A stretch of 64,000 bases of DNA from Canibacter zhoujuaniae. GTDB lineage: Bacteria; Actinomycetota; Actinomycetes; Actinomycetales; Microbacteriaceae. The translations under genes were made by a program, and so were the position numbers. Positions 26,376-35,700 of this stretch are shown here, one piece after another. The stretch's first letter is position 1, and each line of letters begins with the position of its first letter. The notes under the pieces were generated by a model that saw nothing but the letters and a program-made list of their open reading frames with translations, made no database searches and was not told the origin of the DNA. Location of the stretch: assembly GCF_011752015.1 (NCBI RefSeq), contig NZ_JAAIKA010000001.1, positions 558,001 to 622,000 on the forward strand. Direction: 5' to 3'.

Positions 26376-27686
26376 TTAACTTTCCGCAAAAACTTTAAAA
26401 TCAAGATCGTGCATCGACGTGTGCTCCGGGCGCACGTTTGCAAACTCTGTGAAACCGTCAAGCTCGAAACGATCCAACAGCGGACGCACATTCTTGGTGC
26501 GTGTAGCGATCTGCACCCGGGCACCGCTAGCGATAAGCTCAGCCTTGATCCGCAAAAGCACTGCCGGATCCACCGCCTTATCAGCGATCAGTGCAACAGC
26601 ACGTTGATCCGCAGCTGGTGGCAGATCAATCAGATCGATAATGCGCTCAAAGCCGATGGAGAATCCAACAGCGGGCACCGACTGGCTGAGGAAGCGGCCA
26701 ATCATGCCGTCGTAACGCCCGCCACCGCCGACCGAACTGCCAGAGCCTGGATGCGCGATCTCGAAAATTGTGCCGGTGTAGTATCCCATGCCCCGCACCA
26801 GCGTCGGATCGAAAGCTAGTCGCACGCCCGCGGGGAGCCCCGGCGCTACCATCTCACCGAGGGAGATGAGCGCGCTGGTTACCTCCGGCGCTAAATCGGC
26901 GGGGAGCACTGCTGCAATGCCAGACTCGGTGAGCGCAATATCCCCCGCACAAGCAGCTTCACTATAAGAGTTCAGTATGTGTTCCAGTTTTACCGCAGGT
27001 GTCACAAACTCAGCACCAAAACCGCGCAGCTCATCAATAACTCCCTGCACCCCGATTTTGTCTAGCTTGTCAATCGTTATCAGAACTCGATCCGAGTCTG
27101 CAGCGTTGAACCCGCAGTAGTCAAGGAGCGCAGCTAGCAACCTGCGATCGTTGATACGGATGACGCACCCAGCGAGCCCAAGCCGGGCTAGTGCGGCGCT
27201 TGTAGCAGTGATTAGCTCTGCTTCAGCGAGCAGGCCAGGCTCACCGATGATATCAATATCGGCCTGCACAAACTGCCGGTAGCGACCCTTCTGCGGGCGT
27301 TCGGCTCGCCAGACCGGCCCGATGTGCACCGCCCGGAAGGTTGCCGGCAAATCTGCTCGGTTGCTTGCGTAGTAGCGGGCCAGCGGCACTGTTAAATCAA
27401 ATCGTAAACCGAGATCACAGAGCACATCACCTGTGCCTGTTACGACAGCATTCTCAAGCTGTTCCTGACGCAGCCCGCGCTTCAGAATGGAGAATGACAG
27501 TTTCTCATTATCACCCCCGAGACCTGCGTGCAGGCGAGCATAGTCTTCAATTACCGGAGTTTCAATCTCATCAAAACCGTGCGCCGCATACACCTCACGG
27601 ATGATTGCGAGCGCGCGCTCGCGTTTTAGTTTCTGAGCCGGAAGAAAATCGCGCATCCCACGCGGTGGATTCACCTGTTGAGCCAT
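26376..27686 (-). CDS. hisS: histidine--tRNA ligase
   Basis: Class II aminoacyl-tRNA synthetase that charges tRNA-His, 436 residues. Motif 2 is FRAVHIGPVWRAERPQKGRYRQF, the histidine-specific loop is LVRGMGYYTGTIFEI, and motif 3 is VGGGGRYDG followed by VGFSIGFERII. The C-terminal anticodon-binding domain covers roughly the last 90 residues. ATG 27686 is five bases after the mazG stop, so the genes are co-transcribed. HisZ is excluded by the intact histidine-A and -B loops. Confidence 0.97.
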   Translation of the reverse strand: MAQQVNPPRGMRDFLPAQKLKRERALAIIREVYAAHGFDEIETPVIEDYARLHAGLGGDNEKLSFSILKRGLRQEQLENAVVTGTGDVLCDLGLRFDLTVPLARYYASNRADLPATFRAVHIGPVWRAERPQKGRYRQFVQADIDIIGEPGLLAEAELITATSAALARLGLAGCVIRINDRRLLAALLDYCGFNAADSDRVLITIDKLDKIGVQGVIDELRGFGAEFVTPAVKLEHILNSYSEAACAGDIALTESGIAAVLPADLAPEVTSALISLGEMVAPGLPAGVRLAFDPTLVRGMGYYTGTIFEIAHPGSGSSVGGGGRYDGMIGRFLSQSVPAVGFSIGFERIIDLIDLPPAADQRAVALIADKAVDPAVLLRIKAELIASGARVQIATRTKNVRPLLDRFELDGFTEFANVRPEHTSMHDLDFKVFAES

Positions 27687-27691
27687 ACTAA

Positions 27692-28414
27692 CTATCTTGC
27701 CACGCGCTCGGTTAGTTCTCGCAAAGTCTGTCGCAGCGCCGCATCGGGGTCTACACCGTCTGCGTTTGCTTCCTGCACCAAACGCAAAAGCTCTTTCCCG
27801 AAGTCGCGTTCGTTTATTGCTTGCTCTTTCCCGGTGGTATTGCTCGCCTGTTTTTTGTCTGTCGTATCGGCTTCTGCTGCAGTGAGAAATGCTGTCAGCG
27901 ACCTGCGCACTGCAGCATCTTGATGGTGCGCGATCCGATTCATCATTTTTGCTGCTTTGGCCAGAGTCGGCATCGCGCTGGGGATCCCGTCAAACACGCC
28001 CCGCACCGCGCGGTGAGCGGTGGCATCACGTTTCAGATTTTCCCACTCTGTCTTAAGCTCCTCACTCGACATATAACCGCGATCGCTGAACACATGCGGA
28101 TGTCTAGCGATGAGCTTTGCGGCGAGCGCCTCACCAACTGAATCTAGGTTGTAGCCCTCCCCTGCCTGGGCTGCAATCTCGGTGTGAAAGAGCACCTGAT
28201 AAAGGACATCACCAAGTTCTTCTGCAACAATCTCAGCGGATTCACCTGCTTCAATCGCCTCAACAACTTCCGCAGTCTCTTCGATCAGATATTTAAGCAG
28301 CGATGTGTGGGTCTGCTCAGCGTGCCACGGACAGCCACCCGGGGAGACCATCTGACGCACAACGGCACGGGCGCGCTCAATCCCTATGACCCCGGTTGCA
28401 GAGTTTGCGCTCAC
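27692..28414 (-). CDS. mazG: MazG family nucleoside triphosphate pyrophosphohydrolase
   Basis: House-cleaning all-alpha NTP pyrophosphatase of 240 residues that hydrolyses aberrant or excess NTPs. The metal-binding helices show CPWHAEQTHTSLLKYLIEETAEVVEAI and EELGDVLYQVLFHTEIA (EExxE...ExxD). It contains one clear MazG domain and a more divergent C-terminal helical part, with an odd Asn/Thr/Lys-rich insertion (TTDKKQASNTTGKEQ) near 190-205. The start is GTG 28414, which overlaps the dhaM stop (GTGA), so a housekeeping gene is translationally coupled to the dha operon. Confidence 0.92.
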   Translation of the reverse strand: MSANSATGVIGIERARAVVRQMVSPGGCPWHAEQTHTSLLKYLIEETAEVVEAIEAGESAEIVAEELGDVLYQVLFHTEIAAQAGEGYNLDSVGEALAAKLIARHPHVFSDRGYMSSEELKTEWENLKRDATAHRAVRGVFDGIPSAMPTLAKAAKMMNRIAHHQDAAVRRSLTAFLTAAEADTTDKKQASNTTGKEQAINERDFGKELLRLVQEANADGVDPDAALRQTLRELTERVAR

Positions 28415-30867
28415 GCTGCGAGAATCTCTCTCACAGCGCATCTTGCAGCGTCTGCGCTTTCAGCATTGCAAGCGGCTGCGGCCGCCTGCTGGCACTGTTC
28501 CATAGTGTAACCGGCAATCGCTGCGCCAACCACCGGCACGGCATTAGCTGTCATTGAGAGGCTGTTTACCCCAAGCCCGACAAGCACCCCTGCGAGCAGC
28601 GGATCGCTCGCGGATTCCCCGCAAACTCCGATCGAAACAGCTGTATCAGCGCAGTTTTCGCCAAGCGCGCGCAGCTGTCGCAGAAGAGCCGGTTGCCACG
28701 GAGAATTAAGATGGGCGAGGTCGGTGGCCATTCGGTCTGCGGCCATAGTGTATTGCGCGAGGTCGTTAGTGCCAACGCTGACAAAATCCACAAGTTCAAC
28801 GATCTGGTCAGCCAAGCCAACGGCTGCTGGGGTTTCAACCATAATGCCGACGTGTTTTAAGCCCGCGTGGCGCGCCTCTTCGACAAAGCTGTGCGTCTCT
28901 TCAAGCGTTGCAATCATTGGCGCCATCACCCACACATCAGTTTCTGGCACTTGAGTTGCTGCCTGCGCAATCGCGGCAAGCTGTGTGGTCAACACATCTG
29001 GATAGTTCCAGCTTGTGCGGTAGCCGCGCACACCAAGCGCAGGGTTTTCTTCAGCTGCGGGAGTTACAAACGGAAGCGGTTTATCGCTGCCGGCATCGAG
29101 TGTGCGCACAACGACTTTTCGGCCTTTAAAACCCTGCAACACTTCTGCATACGCCGCCACCTGTTCAGTCAGGCTCGGCGCTGTTTCTCTGCCTAGGAAG
29201 CAGAATTCTGTGCGGAACAAACCAACACCCTCAGCGCCACGTTCGACCGCTGCGGCAACATCCTTGCTGCTCCCAACGTTCGCAAGTATCTGTACGGTCT
29301 CACCAGATGCCAAACGACCCGGCCCGGCAAAAGGCGGAAGGTCGCTCAAAAGCTGTGGTGCGGTGCGCGCATCCAGTTTATCGCTATCGTTTGGCTGCCT
29401 GATTACCTCAGCCGTCTCCCCGTCTATAACAATCTCTTCCCCGTCTTCTAATTCGGCAAATGCTGCCGCATCAATCACCGCCGGGATGCCAAGTGCACGC
29501 GCCAAAATAGCTGTGTGCGAGGTCGGGCCACCTGATCCGAGCACAATACCAAGACAGGTCTTAGGGTTGAGCGTTGCGGTGTCAGCCGGCGCTAGATCAT
29601 GTGCCACCAGGATGAATGGTTGCTTCAGGTTCGGGATGCCGGGCAGCTGCTGTCCGGTCAGTTTCGCCACAATGCGCGCACGCACATCTCTCACGTCGCT
29701 GGCACGCTCAGCGAGCTCGCCTCCGCCGGCCGTAAACTGCCGGGCGATATCGCGCAAAACATCCCACACAGCGTTTGCTGCGGGCCTGCCCTGATCGATA
29801 ATTTTTGCGCCGGCTTCGCTGATGATCACAGGATCTGCCGCAAGTTTAGCGGTTGCAGCTAAAACCTCCTGAGCGGTGCCCGTCGCCGTCGCGGCTAACT
29901 CCTCTAATTCCGCCGTCACCTGTGTCACAGCTTCAATAACTCGTTGCTTCTCGGCTGCACGCTCATTTTCAGCGATAGTGCCGTGTGCTATTGGTTCGCT
30001 CACCGGCGCAGCCATGCGCGCCACAGGCCCGAGCACTCGTCCAGAGCTCACGCCCAAAGGCCTAGTTGGCGCGCTGTGGTTTCGAGCGTCAACAGATTGT
30101 GGATCGGCACCCGCGGCCGCAGCAGCCGGTTGCTCCACGAGATTTTCAACTAGCTCGCCAAAGCCGTCCGCGATCATGTTTTCGAGATGGTCGAGCGCCG
30201 CAGTTGCGTCTGCGCCGTTTGCGCTGAGTGTGACAGTGTCACCACCGCGGGTGCCGAGACCAGCCACCATCAGTGGGCTACGGGCGCTCACCGCGTCGCG
30301 TCCTGCTTTTTGAATAGTGACGCTCGCGTTAAACTGCGCAAGCTCTTCAGCGATGCGGCCAGCAGGTCTCGCGTGCAGCCCCGCAGCGTTAACAATCGTA
30401 GCTGTGCGCCGCACTTCATCAGTCGCTGCGGTATCAACGCTCACAGTCGGCTGCTCAGCGGTATCGCCAAGCTGCTGTTGTTTCGGGATCAGGGCGGCGC
30501 GTGCTTCCTCTGCCACTTCATCGATACTTCCACCGGTAGCAGCGCGCACTACACCAGCCAGCAGACCTTCGACAAACGGCGCCGAGATAATTCGCACATC
30601 CAGGTCAGGATCGGGCAGAAACTCAAGCGCCATCTCGGCTGACAGGATCGCTGATCCGAGATCAACGAGCACAAGCACTCCGTCGCCGCTGTCCACCGCA
30701 GCAATCGCTTCGGCGACAGCAACCGCATCGGTACCAAATTCGCCCTCTGGCGTCCCAGCGGCAAGCGCAAGCGGGGGCTGCTCTCCCGAAATCATCTGCA
30801 GGGCGAGATCTCGAGCTGCCTCTGCAAGCGGCAAACTGTGTGAAACGGCGACGATACCAACGGCCAT
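28411..30867 (-). CDS. dhaM: DhaM-HPr-enzyme I fusion: PTS phosphoryl donor for dihydroxyacetone kinase
   Basis: An 818-residue PEP-dependent phosphorelay in one chain. Residues 1-130 are an EIIA-Man-type DhaM domain with active His10 (VAVSHSLPLA). Residues about 150-245 are HPr with NAAGLHARPAG (His165). From about 270 follows enzyme I: phospho-histidine His451 in GSGGPTSHTAILARALGIPAV, a PEP-binding barrel, and the catalytic CGESASDP near the C-terminus. E. coli DhaM has a truncated enzyme I; here the domain looks complete, so it may take phosphate directly from PEP. Phosphate passes to DhaL-bound ADP. Ala/Glu-rich linkers join the domains. Last of dhaK-dhaL-dhaM; its stop overlaps mazG. 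Confidence 0.95.
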   Translation of the reverse strand: MAVGIVAVSHSLPLAEAARDLALQMISGEQPPLALAAGTPEGEFGTDAVAVAEAIAAVDSGDGVLVLVDLGSAILSAEMALEFLPDPDLDVRIISAPFVEGLLAGVVRAATGGSIDEVAEEARAALIPKQQQLGDTAEQPTVSVDTAATDEVRRTATIVNAAGLHARPAGRIAEELAQFNASVTIQKAGRDAVSARSPLMVAGLGTRGGDTVTLSANGADATAALDHLENMIADGFGELVENLVEQPAAAAAGADPQSVDARNHSAPTRPLGVSSGRVLGPVARMAAPVSEPIAHGTIAENERAAEKQRVIEAVTQVTAELEELAATATGTAQEVLAATAKLAADPVIISEAGAKIIDQGRPAANAVWDVLRDIARQFTAGGGELAERASDVRDVRARIVAKLTGQQLPGIPNLKQPFILVAHDLAPADTATLNPKTCLGIVLGSGGPTSHTAILARALGIPAVIDAAAFAELEDGEEIVIDGETAEVIRQPNDSDKLDARTAPQLLSDLPPFAGPGRLASGETVQILANVGSSKDVAAAVERGAEGVGLFRTEFCFLGRETAPSLTEQVAAYAEVLQGFKGRKVVVRTLDAGSDKPLPFVTPAAEENPALGVRGYRTSWNYPDVLTTQLAAIAQAATQVPETDVWVMAPMIATLEETHSFVEEARHAGLKHVGIMVETPAAVGLADQIVELVDFVSVGTNDLAQYTMAADRMATDLAHLNSPWQPALLRQLRALGENCADTAVSIGVCGESASDPLLAGVLVGLGVNSLSMTANAVPVVGAAIAGYTMEQCQQAAAAACNAESADAARCAVREILAA

Positions 30868-30900
30868 ACTGATCCTGTCCTTTGAATCTCTACCACCGAG

Positions 30901-30944
30901 TTCGCAGACTGATCAAGGATTTAAAAACTCGACCAGTCTGCGAA
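30901..30944. repeat. 11-bp inverted repeat between dhaL and dhaM
   Basis: TTCGCAGACTG at 30901-30911 and its complement at 30934-30944 enclose 22 bases in the 113-base dhaL-dhaM gap. It could be an intra-operon attenuator, an mRNA stabiliser or an operator with half-sites three turns apart. Confidence 0.6.
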
Positions 30945-30980
30945 AACAGTAGGTTTCAGGGTGAATCCGAGTTGTTTACC

Positions 30981-31616
30981 TTAGGCGACGCTGTCTGCCA
31001 GCGCCCGGAAGAGATATGCGGTTGAGGCTGAACCGGGATCAATATGCCCGATACTGCGATCTCCCAGATAGCTTGCTCGCCCCTTTTTCGCAACTAGCGG
31101 CCCGGTTGCATCACGCGCAGTCTCAGCTTTATCAGCTGCGGCCGCGAGCGCGTCTCTAAGCGCAGCGCCGTCTGCCAGTTGTTTATCTAGCTCGTCGAGA
31201 GCGGGAAGCAAGACATCAACCATGGTTTTATCCTGCAGCTCGGCTTTGCCGCGAGCTACAACACCCTCAGCTCCTGCACGCAGCGCTGCTGCAAGGGCGC
31301 CCGCATCAAGTTCGGTAACCTCTCCGGCTGAAACGCCAAAGCGTAGGAAGAAAGTGCCAAACAGTGGGCCGCTTGCACCACCGACAGTGCTTACAAGGGT
31401 CATGCCGAAGGCTTTGCCAAGCGCTGCAACAGTATCTGGGTTGTCAGCGGCAAGCTTATCTGCGGCAGCTGCCGTGCCGCGAGCCATGTTGGAGCCGTGG
31501 TCGGCGTCACCTATCTCTGCGTCTAGATTAGTTAAATACTCTTTATTTTCACCAACTGTGTCACGAAATGTGTTGAGCCAGTTTGTGAGCTGTGCAATTG
31601 AAACCGTCTCAGTCAT
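30981..31616 (-). CDS. dhaL: dihydroxyacetone kinase ADP-binding subunit DhaL
   Basis: All-helical subunit of 211 residues that holds ADP permanently as a cofactor; it accepts phosphate from DhaM and gives it to DhaK-bound dihydroxyacetone. The Mg-binding aspartates are in LDAEIGDADHGSNMARG (Asp32, Asp37, Asp39), followed by GGASGPLFG and the C-terminal GRASYLGDRSIGHIDPGS loop. ATG 31616 shares one base with the dhaK stop (TAATG). The longer in-frame start at 31661 lies inside dhaK and is rejected. Confidence 0.95.
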   Translation of the reverse strand: MTETVSIAQLTNWLNTFRDTVGENKEYLTNLDAEIGDADHGSNMARGTAAAADKLAADNPDTVAALGKAFGMTLVSTVGGASGPLFGTFFLRFGVSAGEVTELDAGALAAALRAGAEGVVARGKAELQDKTMVDVLLPALDELDKQLADGAALRDALAAAADKAETARDATGPLVAKKGRASYLGDRSIGHIDPGSASTAYLFRALADSVA

Positions 31617-32614
31617 TACTTGCCCCACCTTAATGCTGGTGTCTTTACGGGTGCGTCCCACAGCTTCAGAATCTCATCGTTTGCTTTCAGGATCGTGAGC
31701 GAGCACCCGGCCATATCCAGTGCTGTTATGTAGTTACCTACAAGGTTGCGCGCTACTTTAACACCGCGTTCTGCAAGCAGCTTCGCTACCTCACCGTACA
31801 TGAGGTACAGCTCAATCTGTGGCGTAGCGCCGAGACCGTTCACCATCACGATGGTCTCCGATCCTTGGAAATCGAGCTCTTCAAGGATGGAATCCACCAT
31901 CTCCTTGGCAATGTCAGCTGCCGGCGCTAATGCAACGCGGCGACGACCGGGTTCACCGTGAATGCCAACTCCCATCTCCATTTGGTCTTCTGGCAGCTCA
32001 AAAGTTGGGCGGCCGACGTGCGGCACCGTGCAGCTTGTCAAAGCCACGCCCATCGAACGGCCGTTAGCTATAACCTCTTCGGCGAGTTTCTTCACGCTCT
32101 TAAGGTCTTGCCCGGCTTCGGCGGCAGCGCCGACAATTTTTTCGAGAAGCACGGTGAGGCCAACGCCACGGCGACCGGCTGTAAAGCTTGAGTCTTCAAC
32201 AGCAACATCGTCGTTCACGATGACGCTGGCAACTTCAACACCGGTTTCAGCGTTTGCCAGCTCTGCTGCCATTTCAAAGTTCATGACGTCGCCAGTGTAA
32301 TTTTTAATGATCTGCAGCACACCAGCTCCGCCGTCAACGCCTTTAATCGCGGCGGCAACTTGATCTGGGGTTGGTGAGGTGAACATCTGGCCGGCAACAG
32401 CGGCGTCCAGCATCCCCTCACCGACATAGCCGCCGTGCAGTGGTTCGTGACCTGAGCCACCACCAGAAATCACGCCAACCTTGCCCTGCTTTGGCCCCGC
32501 AGCGCGGTATACAATCTGATGTTCAAAATCCACTCGCACACTATCGTGCGCCGCGGCAACACCCGCGAGAGATTCGGCAACAACCTGCTCCGGATCGTTT
32601 ATGAGTTTCTTCAT
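31616..32614 (-). CDS. dhaK: dihydroxyacetone kinase substrate-binding subunit DhaK
   Basis: Binds dihydroxyacetone as a covalent hemiaminal on a histidine, here His219 in GVGIHGEPG; His56 in GGGSGHEP is the second active-site histidine. The 332-residue length is typical. It makes dihydroxyacetone phosphate for glycolysis, using phosphate relayed from PEP through DhaM and DhaL. ATG 32614 has GGAGAG about five bases upstream; the longer start at 32650 is rejected. First gene of the dha operon, with a palindromic site 26 bases upstream. Confidence 0.96.
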   Translation of the reverse strand: MKKLINDPEQVVAESLAGVAAAHDSVRVDFEHQIVYRAAGPKQGKVGVISGGGSGHEPLHGGYVGEGMLDAAVAGQMFTSPTPDQVAAAIKGVDGGAGVLQIIKNYTGDVMNFEMAAELANAETGVEVASVIVNDDVAVEDSSFTAGRRGVGLTVLLEKIVGAAAEAGQDLKSVKKLAEEVIANGRSMGVALTSCTVPHVGRPTFELPEDQMEMGVGIHGEPGRRRVALAPAADIAKEMVDSILEELDFQGSETIVMVNGLGATPQIELYLMYGEVAKLLAERGVKVARNLVGNYITALDMAGCSLTILKANDEILKLWDAPVKTPALRWGK

Positions 32615-32639
32615 GCGGCTCTCCAATCGGTAAGTTCTC

Positions 32640-32661
32640 GCTTTTCGCAAAAACGAAAGCG
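32640..32661. promoter_or_regulatory. imperfect palindrome upstream of dhaK, possible operator
   Basis: The sequence GCTTTTCG-CAAAAA-CGAAAGC forms near-symmetric arms with one extra base. It lies 26 bases before dhaK, where a repressor of a sugar or triose operon would sit. It resembles DeoR-type TTTCG repeats. It could also be a weak terminator for mfd, which ends at 32720. Confidence 0.45.
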
Positions 32662-32719
32662 CTCTTCCATTTTCCCGCTAAGTTGCTGAAAAACTGTTGC
32701 ACACGGCGATTGCGCAAAG

Positions 32720-35700
32720 CTATTCTGTCTGGCTTTTTGGGGGTGCGAAAATATTTTCAAAAACTCTCGCAATCCAGGCAACCAGGTCTCCGTCTAAGGC
32801 TTCATCAGGTGACAGTTGCGGTGCATCCCACTGCGAGACGTAGCCCTTCTGCAGACCGCGCGGGAGCGGCACAGTCATCCGGCCGCGACTGTCATCATAT
32901 TCAGCCCCAGGATAGAGGCGCACAAGGCGCAGCTGGCGTGACTCTGGCAGGGTGACCGCCTCGATCCGCAGCGCACCGTCTAACACAAGCACTTTGGTAG
33001 CCCCCAGGGCTGCAGCGGTTTTACGTATACGCGTCACCTTAACCAGTTCAGCAACCTGCTCTGGCACAGCACCGTAGCGGTCTGTCAACTCTTCGAGCAC
33101 GAGATCAATTGCGCCCTCGGCAGCGTTCGGGTGCGCCGCCGCCGCAAGCTTCTGATAGGCCTCAAGACGCAACCGCTCCGAGTCAATAAACTCATCGGGA
33201 ATGCGCGCATCCACCGGAATTTCAATCACCAGCTCAACGTTTTCTTTAATATCTTCACCCTTAAAGGTGTCAACCGCCTCGCCAATCATACGCAGGTAGA
33301 GGTCGAATCCAACACCCGCAATATGCCCCGACTGCTCTCCGCCGAGCAGGTTGCCAGCACCACGCAGTTCGAGGTCTTTCAGCGCCACCTGCATACCTGC
33401 ACCAAGCTCGTTGTGCTGAGCGATAGTGTCCAGACGCTCATAGGCAGCCTCGGTCAGCGGTTTCGCCGGATCGTAAAGGAAGTAGGCGTACGCTCTTTCC
33501 CGGCTGCGCCCCACGCGACCGCGCAGCTGATGCAACTGGCTGAGACCGTATTTTTCTGCACCGTCAATAATGATCGTGTTCGCGTTTGCGATATCCAGTC
33601 CGGTTTCAACAATGGTTGTCGTCACCAGCACGTCATACTGGCGCTCATAAAAGTCAACAACCACCTGCTCTAGCTCGTTTTGTGCCATCCGGCCGTGCGC
33701 GACAGCAACACGTGCTTCCGGCACCAAATCCTGTATTTTCTTCGCAATGCGATGGATCGAACTGACCCGATTGTGCACGAAGAAAATTTGCCCCTCACGC
33801 AGCATTTCACGACGGATCGCCGCCGCCACCTGGGCTTCATTAAACTGCCCGACGAACGTTAAAATCGGGTGTCTGTCTTCAGGCGCTGTCGCCAGGGTCG
33901 ACATTTCCCGAATTCCGGTCACCGCCATCTCCAGCGTGCGAGGAATCGGGGTTGCACTCATTGCGAGCACATCGACATTCGCCTTCAACGCTTTTAAGGC
34001 GTCTTTGTGCTCAACGCCAAAACGCTGCTCCTCATCGATAACAACAAGACCAAGATCCTTGTATTTAACGTTTTCACTCAGCAAGCGATGGGTGCCGATA
34101 ACCACGTCGATACTGCCTGCGGCTAGGTCGCTAAGAATCTGTTTGGCTTCTTTATCTGTCTGAAAACGGCTGAGTGCTTTTAACCGCACCGGAAAACCGG
34201 CAAAACGGTTCTGGAAAGTTTCAAAGTGCTGTTTTACAAGCAGCGTTGTTGGCACGAGAATAACAACCTGTTTATTATCCTGCACGGCCTTAAACGCTGC
34301 ACGCACAGCAATTTCGGTTTTCCCAAAACCGACATCACCAGACACTAAACGGTCCATCGGTCTTGAGCTTTCCATATCCCGTTTCACTGCTTCAATAGCG
34401 GCCATCTGATCCTGCGTTTCAACGTACGGGAATGCTTCTTCCAGCTCGTTCTGCCACGGTGTATCGGGAGAGAACGCGTGCCCTTTGGCCTGCGATCGTG
34501 CGGCATAAAGCTTCGCAAGTTGGATAGCTATATCGCGCACCGCCTTGCGTGCTTTTTTCTTCGCACTCGCCCAGTCACTGCCGCCCATTTTTGAAAGCTT
34601 CGGTGCTTCTGCGCCAACATAACGCGATAGCTGCCCAAGCTGATCTGTTGGAACAAAAAGATTGTCGGCAGGCAAGCCCCGTTTACTCGGCGCATACTCG
34701 AGCACCAAATACTCGCGCTTCTGCGGTTTCTCACCCGGTTGGTCGGCGGGAATTTCACGCTGTGTCAGCTCTATGAAGCGGCCAATACCGTGCCGCTCAT
34801 GCACAACATAGTCACCCGCTTTCAACTGCAGCGGATCAACCACGTTTTTTCCGCGGCGACGCAGTGGTTTGTTTCCGCGCATCTGCTGCTGACTGAGCTG
34901 TCTGCCAAAAAGTTCAGTTTCGGTGGCTAATAGTAAGCCGCTGCCAGCGCTGGCGAAACCGGATACTGCTTCTCCGATCGCCACATACACAATTTTTTCT
35001 TGCGGATCGTCGGGCAGCGCAGGTGTTTTCTCAACCGGCAGCCCGAACTCAAGCAGAATTTCTGTGGCGCGGTCGGCAGCGCCGGTGGAACCTGCCACAA
35101 CAACCGCATATTTATTGTCCTGCAGCCAAGTTTTGATAAGTCCTGCGGTGTGTTCTGCCGGATCGCTTCCTACGCTTGTTTCAAGCGGTGTTGCTTCTAC
35201 ACTCTGGGCGGAGTCTGCAAAGGTTGCCATGGTGTGCCAGACGGTGTGCACCCCCTGCGCACGCACCTGGGTAAGCGTGAACATACCGGAATGATCGCCA
35301 TCGGGCATGACAGGAACTGTGTTAGATCCCTCCCCTGCCGCAGCAGACCAAGCAGCGGCAAGAAACTCAGCGTTCGTTTCAGCGAGACTGTCAGCTCGCG
35401 CCACCACCTTTTCTGGGGAGACAACAGTGACCCAACTGTTTTCTGGCAGCAGTTCAGTTAGTGCGTACTGCCGCTCAACCAGATACGGCAGCAAACTCTC
35501 CATGCCTTCTGCGTTGATTCCCGCGGCAATCTTTTCTAACAGTTCTGACTGTTGTGGCATGGTGGCGCGCAGAGCACCCGCACGTGAGCGCACGTCAGGA
35601 GTCAGCAACAGTTCACGCGCTGGCCAGATATCTAGATGTTTGATTGAGGCTGCGCTGCGCTGGTCTGTCACTGCAAACTGGCGCAGATCGTCCACCTCAT

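Noticed and set aside
28184-28510. Plus-strand frame opposite the mazG/dhaM junction
   Set aside because: No start signal or family similarity; it spans the coupled junction of two well-supported minus-strand genes.
29102-30952. Long plus-strand open frames opposite dhaM (up to 230 codons)
   Set aside because: They arise from the biased codon use of the minus-strand gene and show only Ser/Ala/Arg-rich low complexity without motifs.
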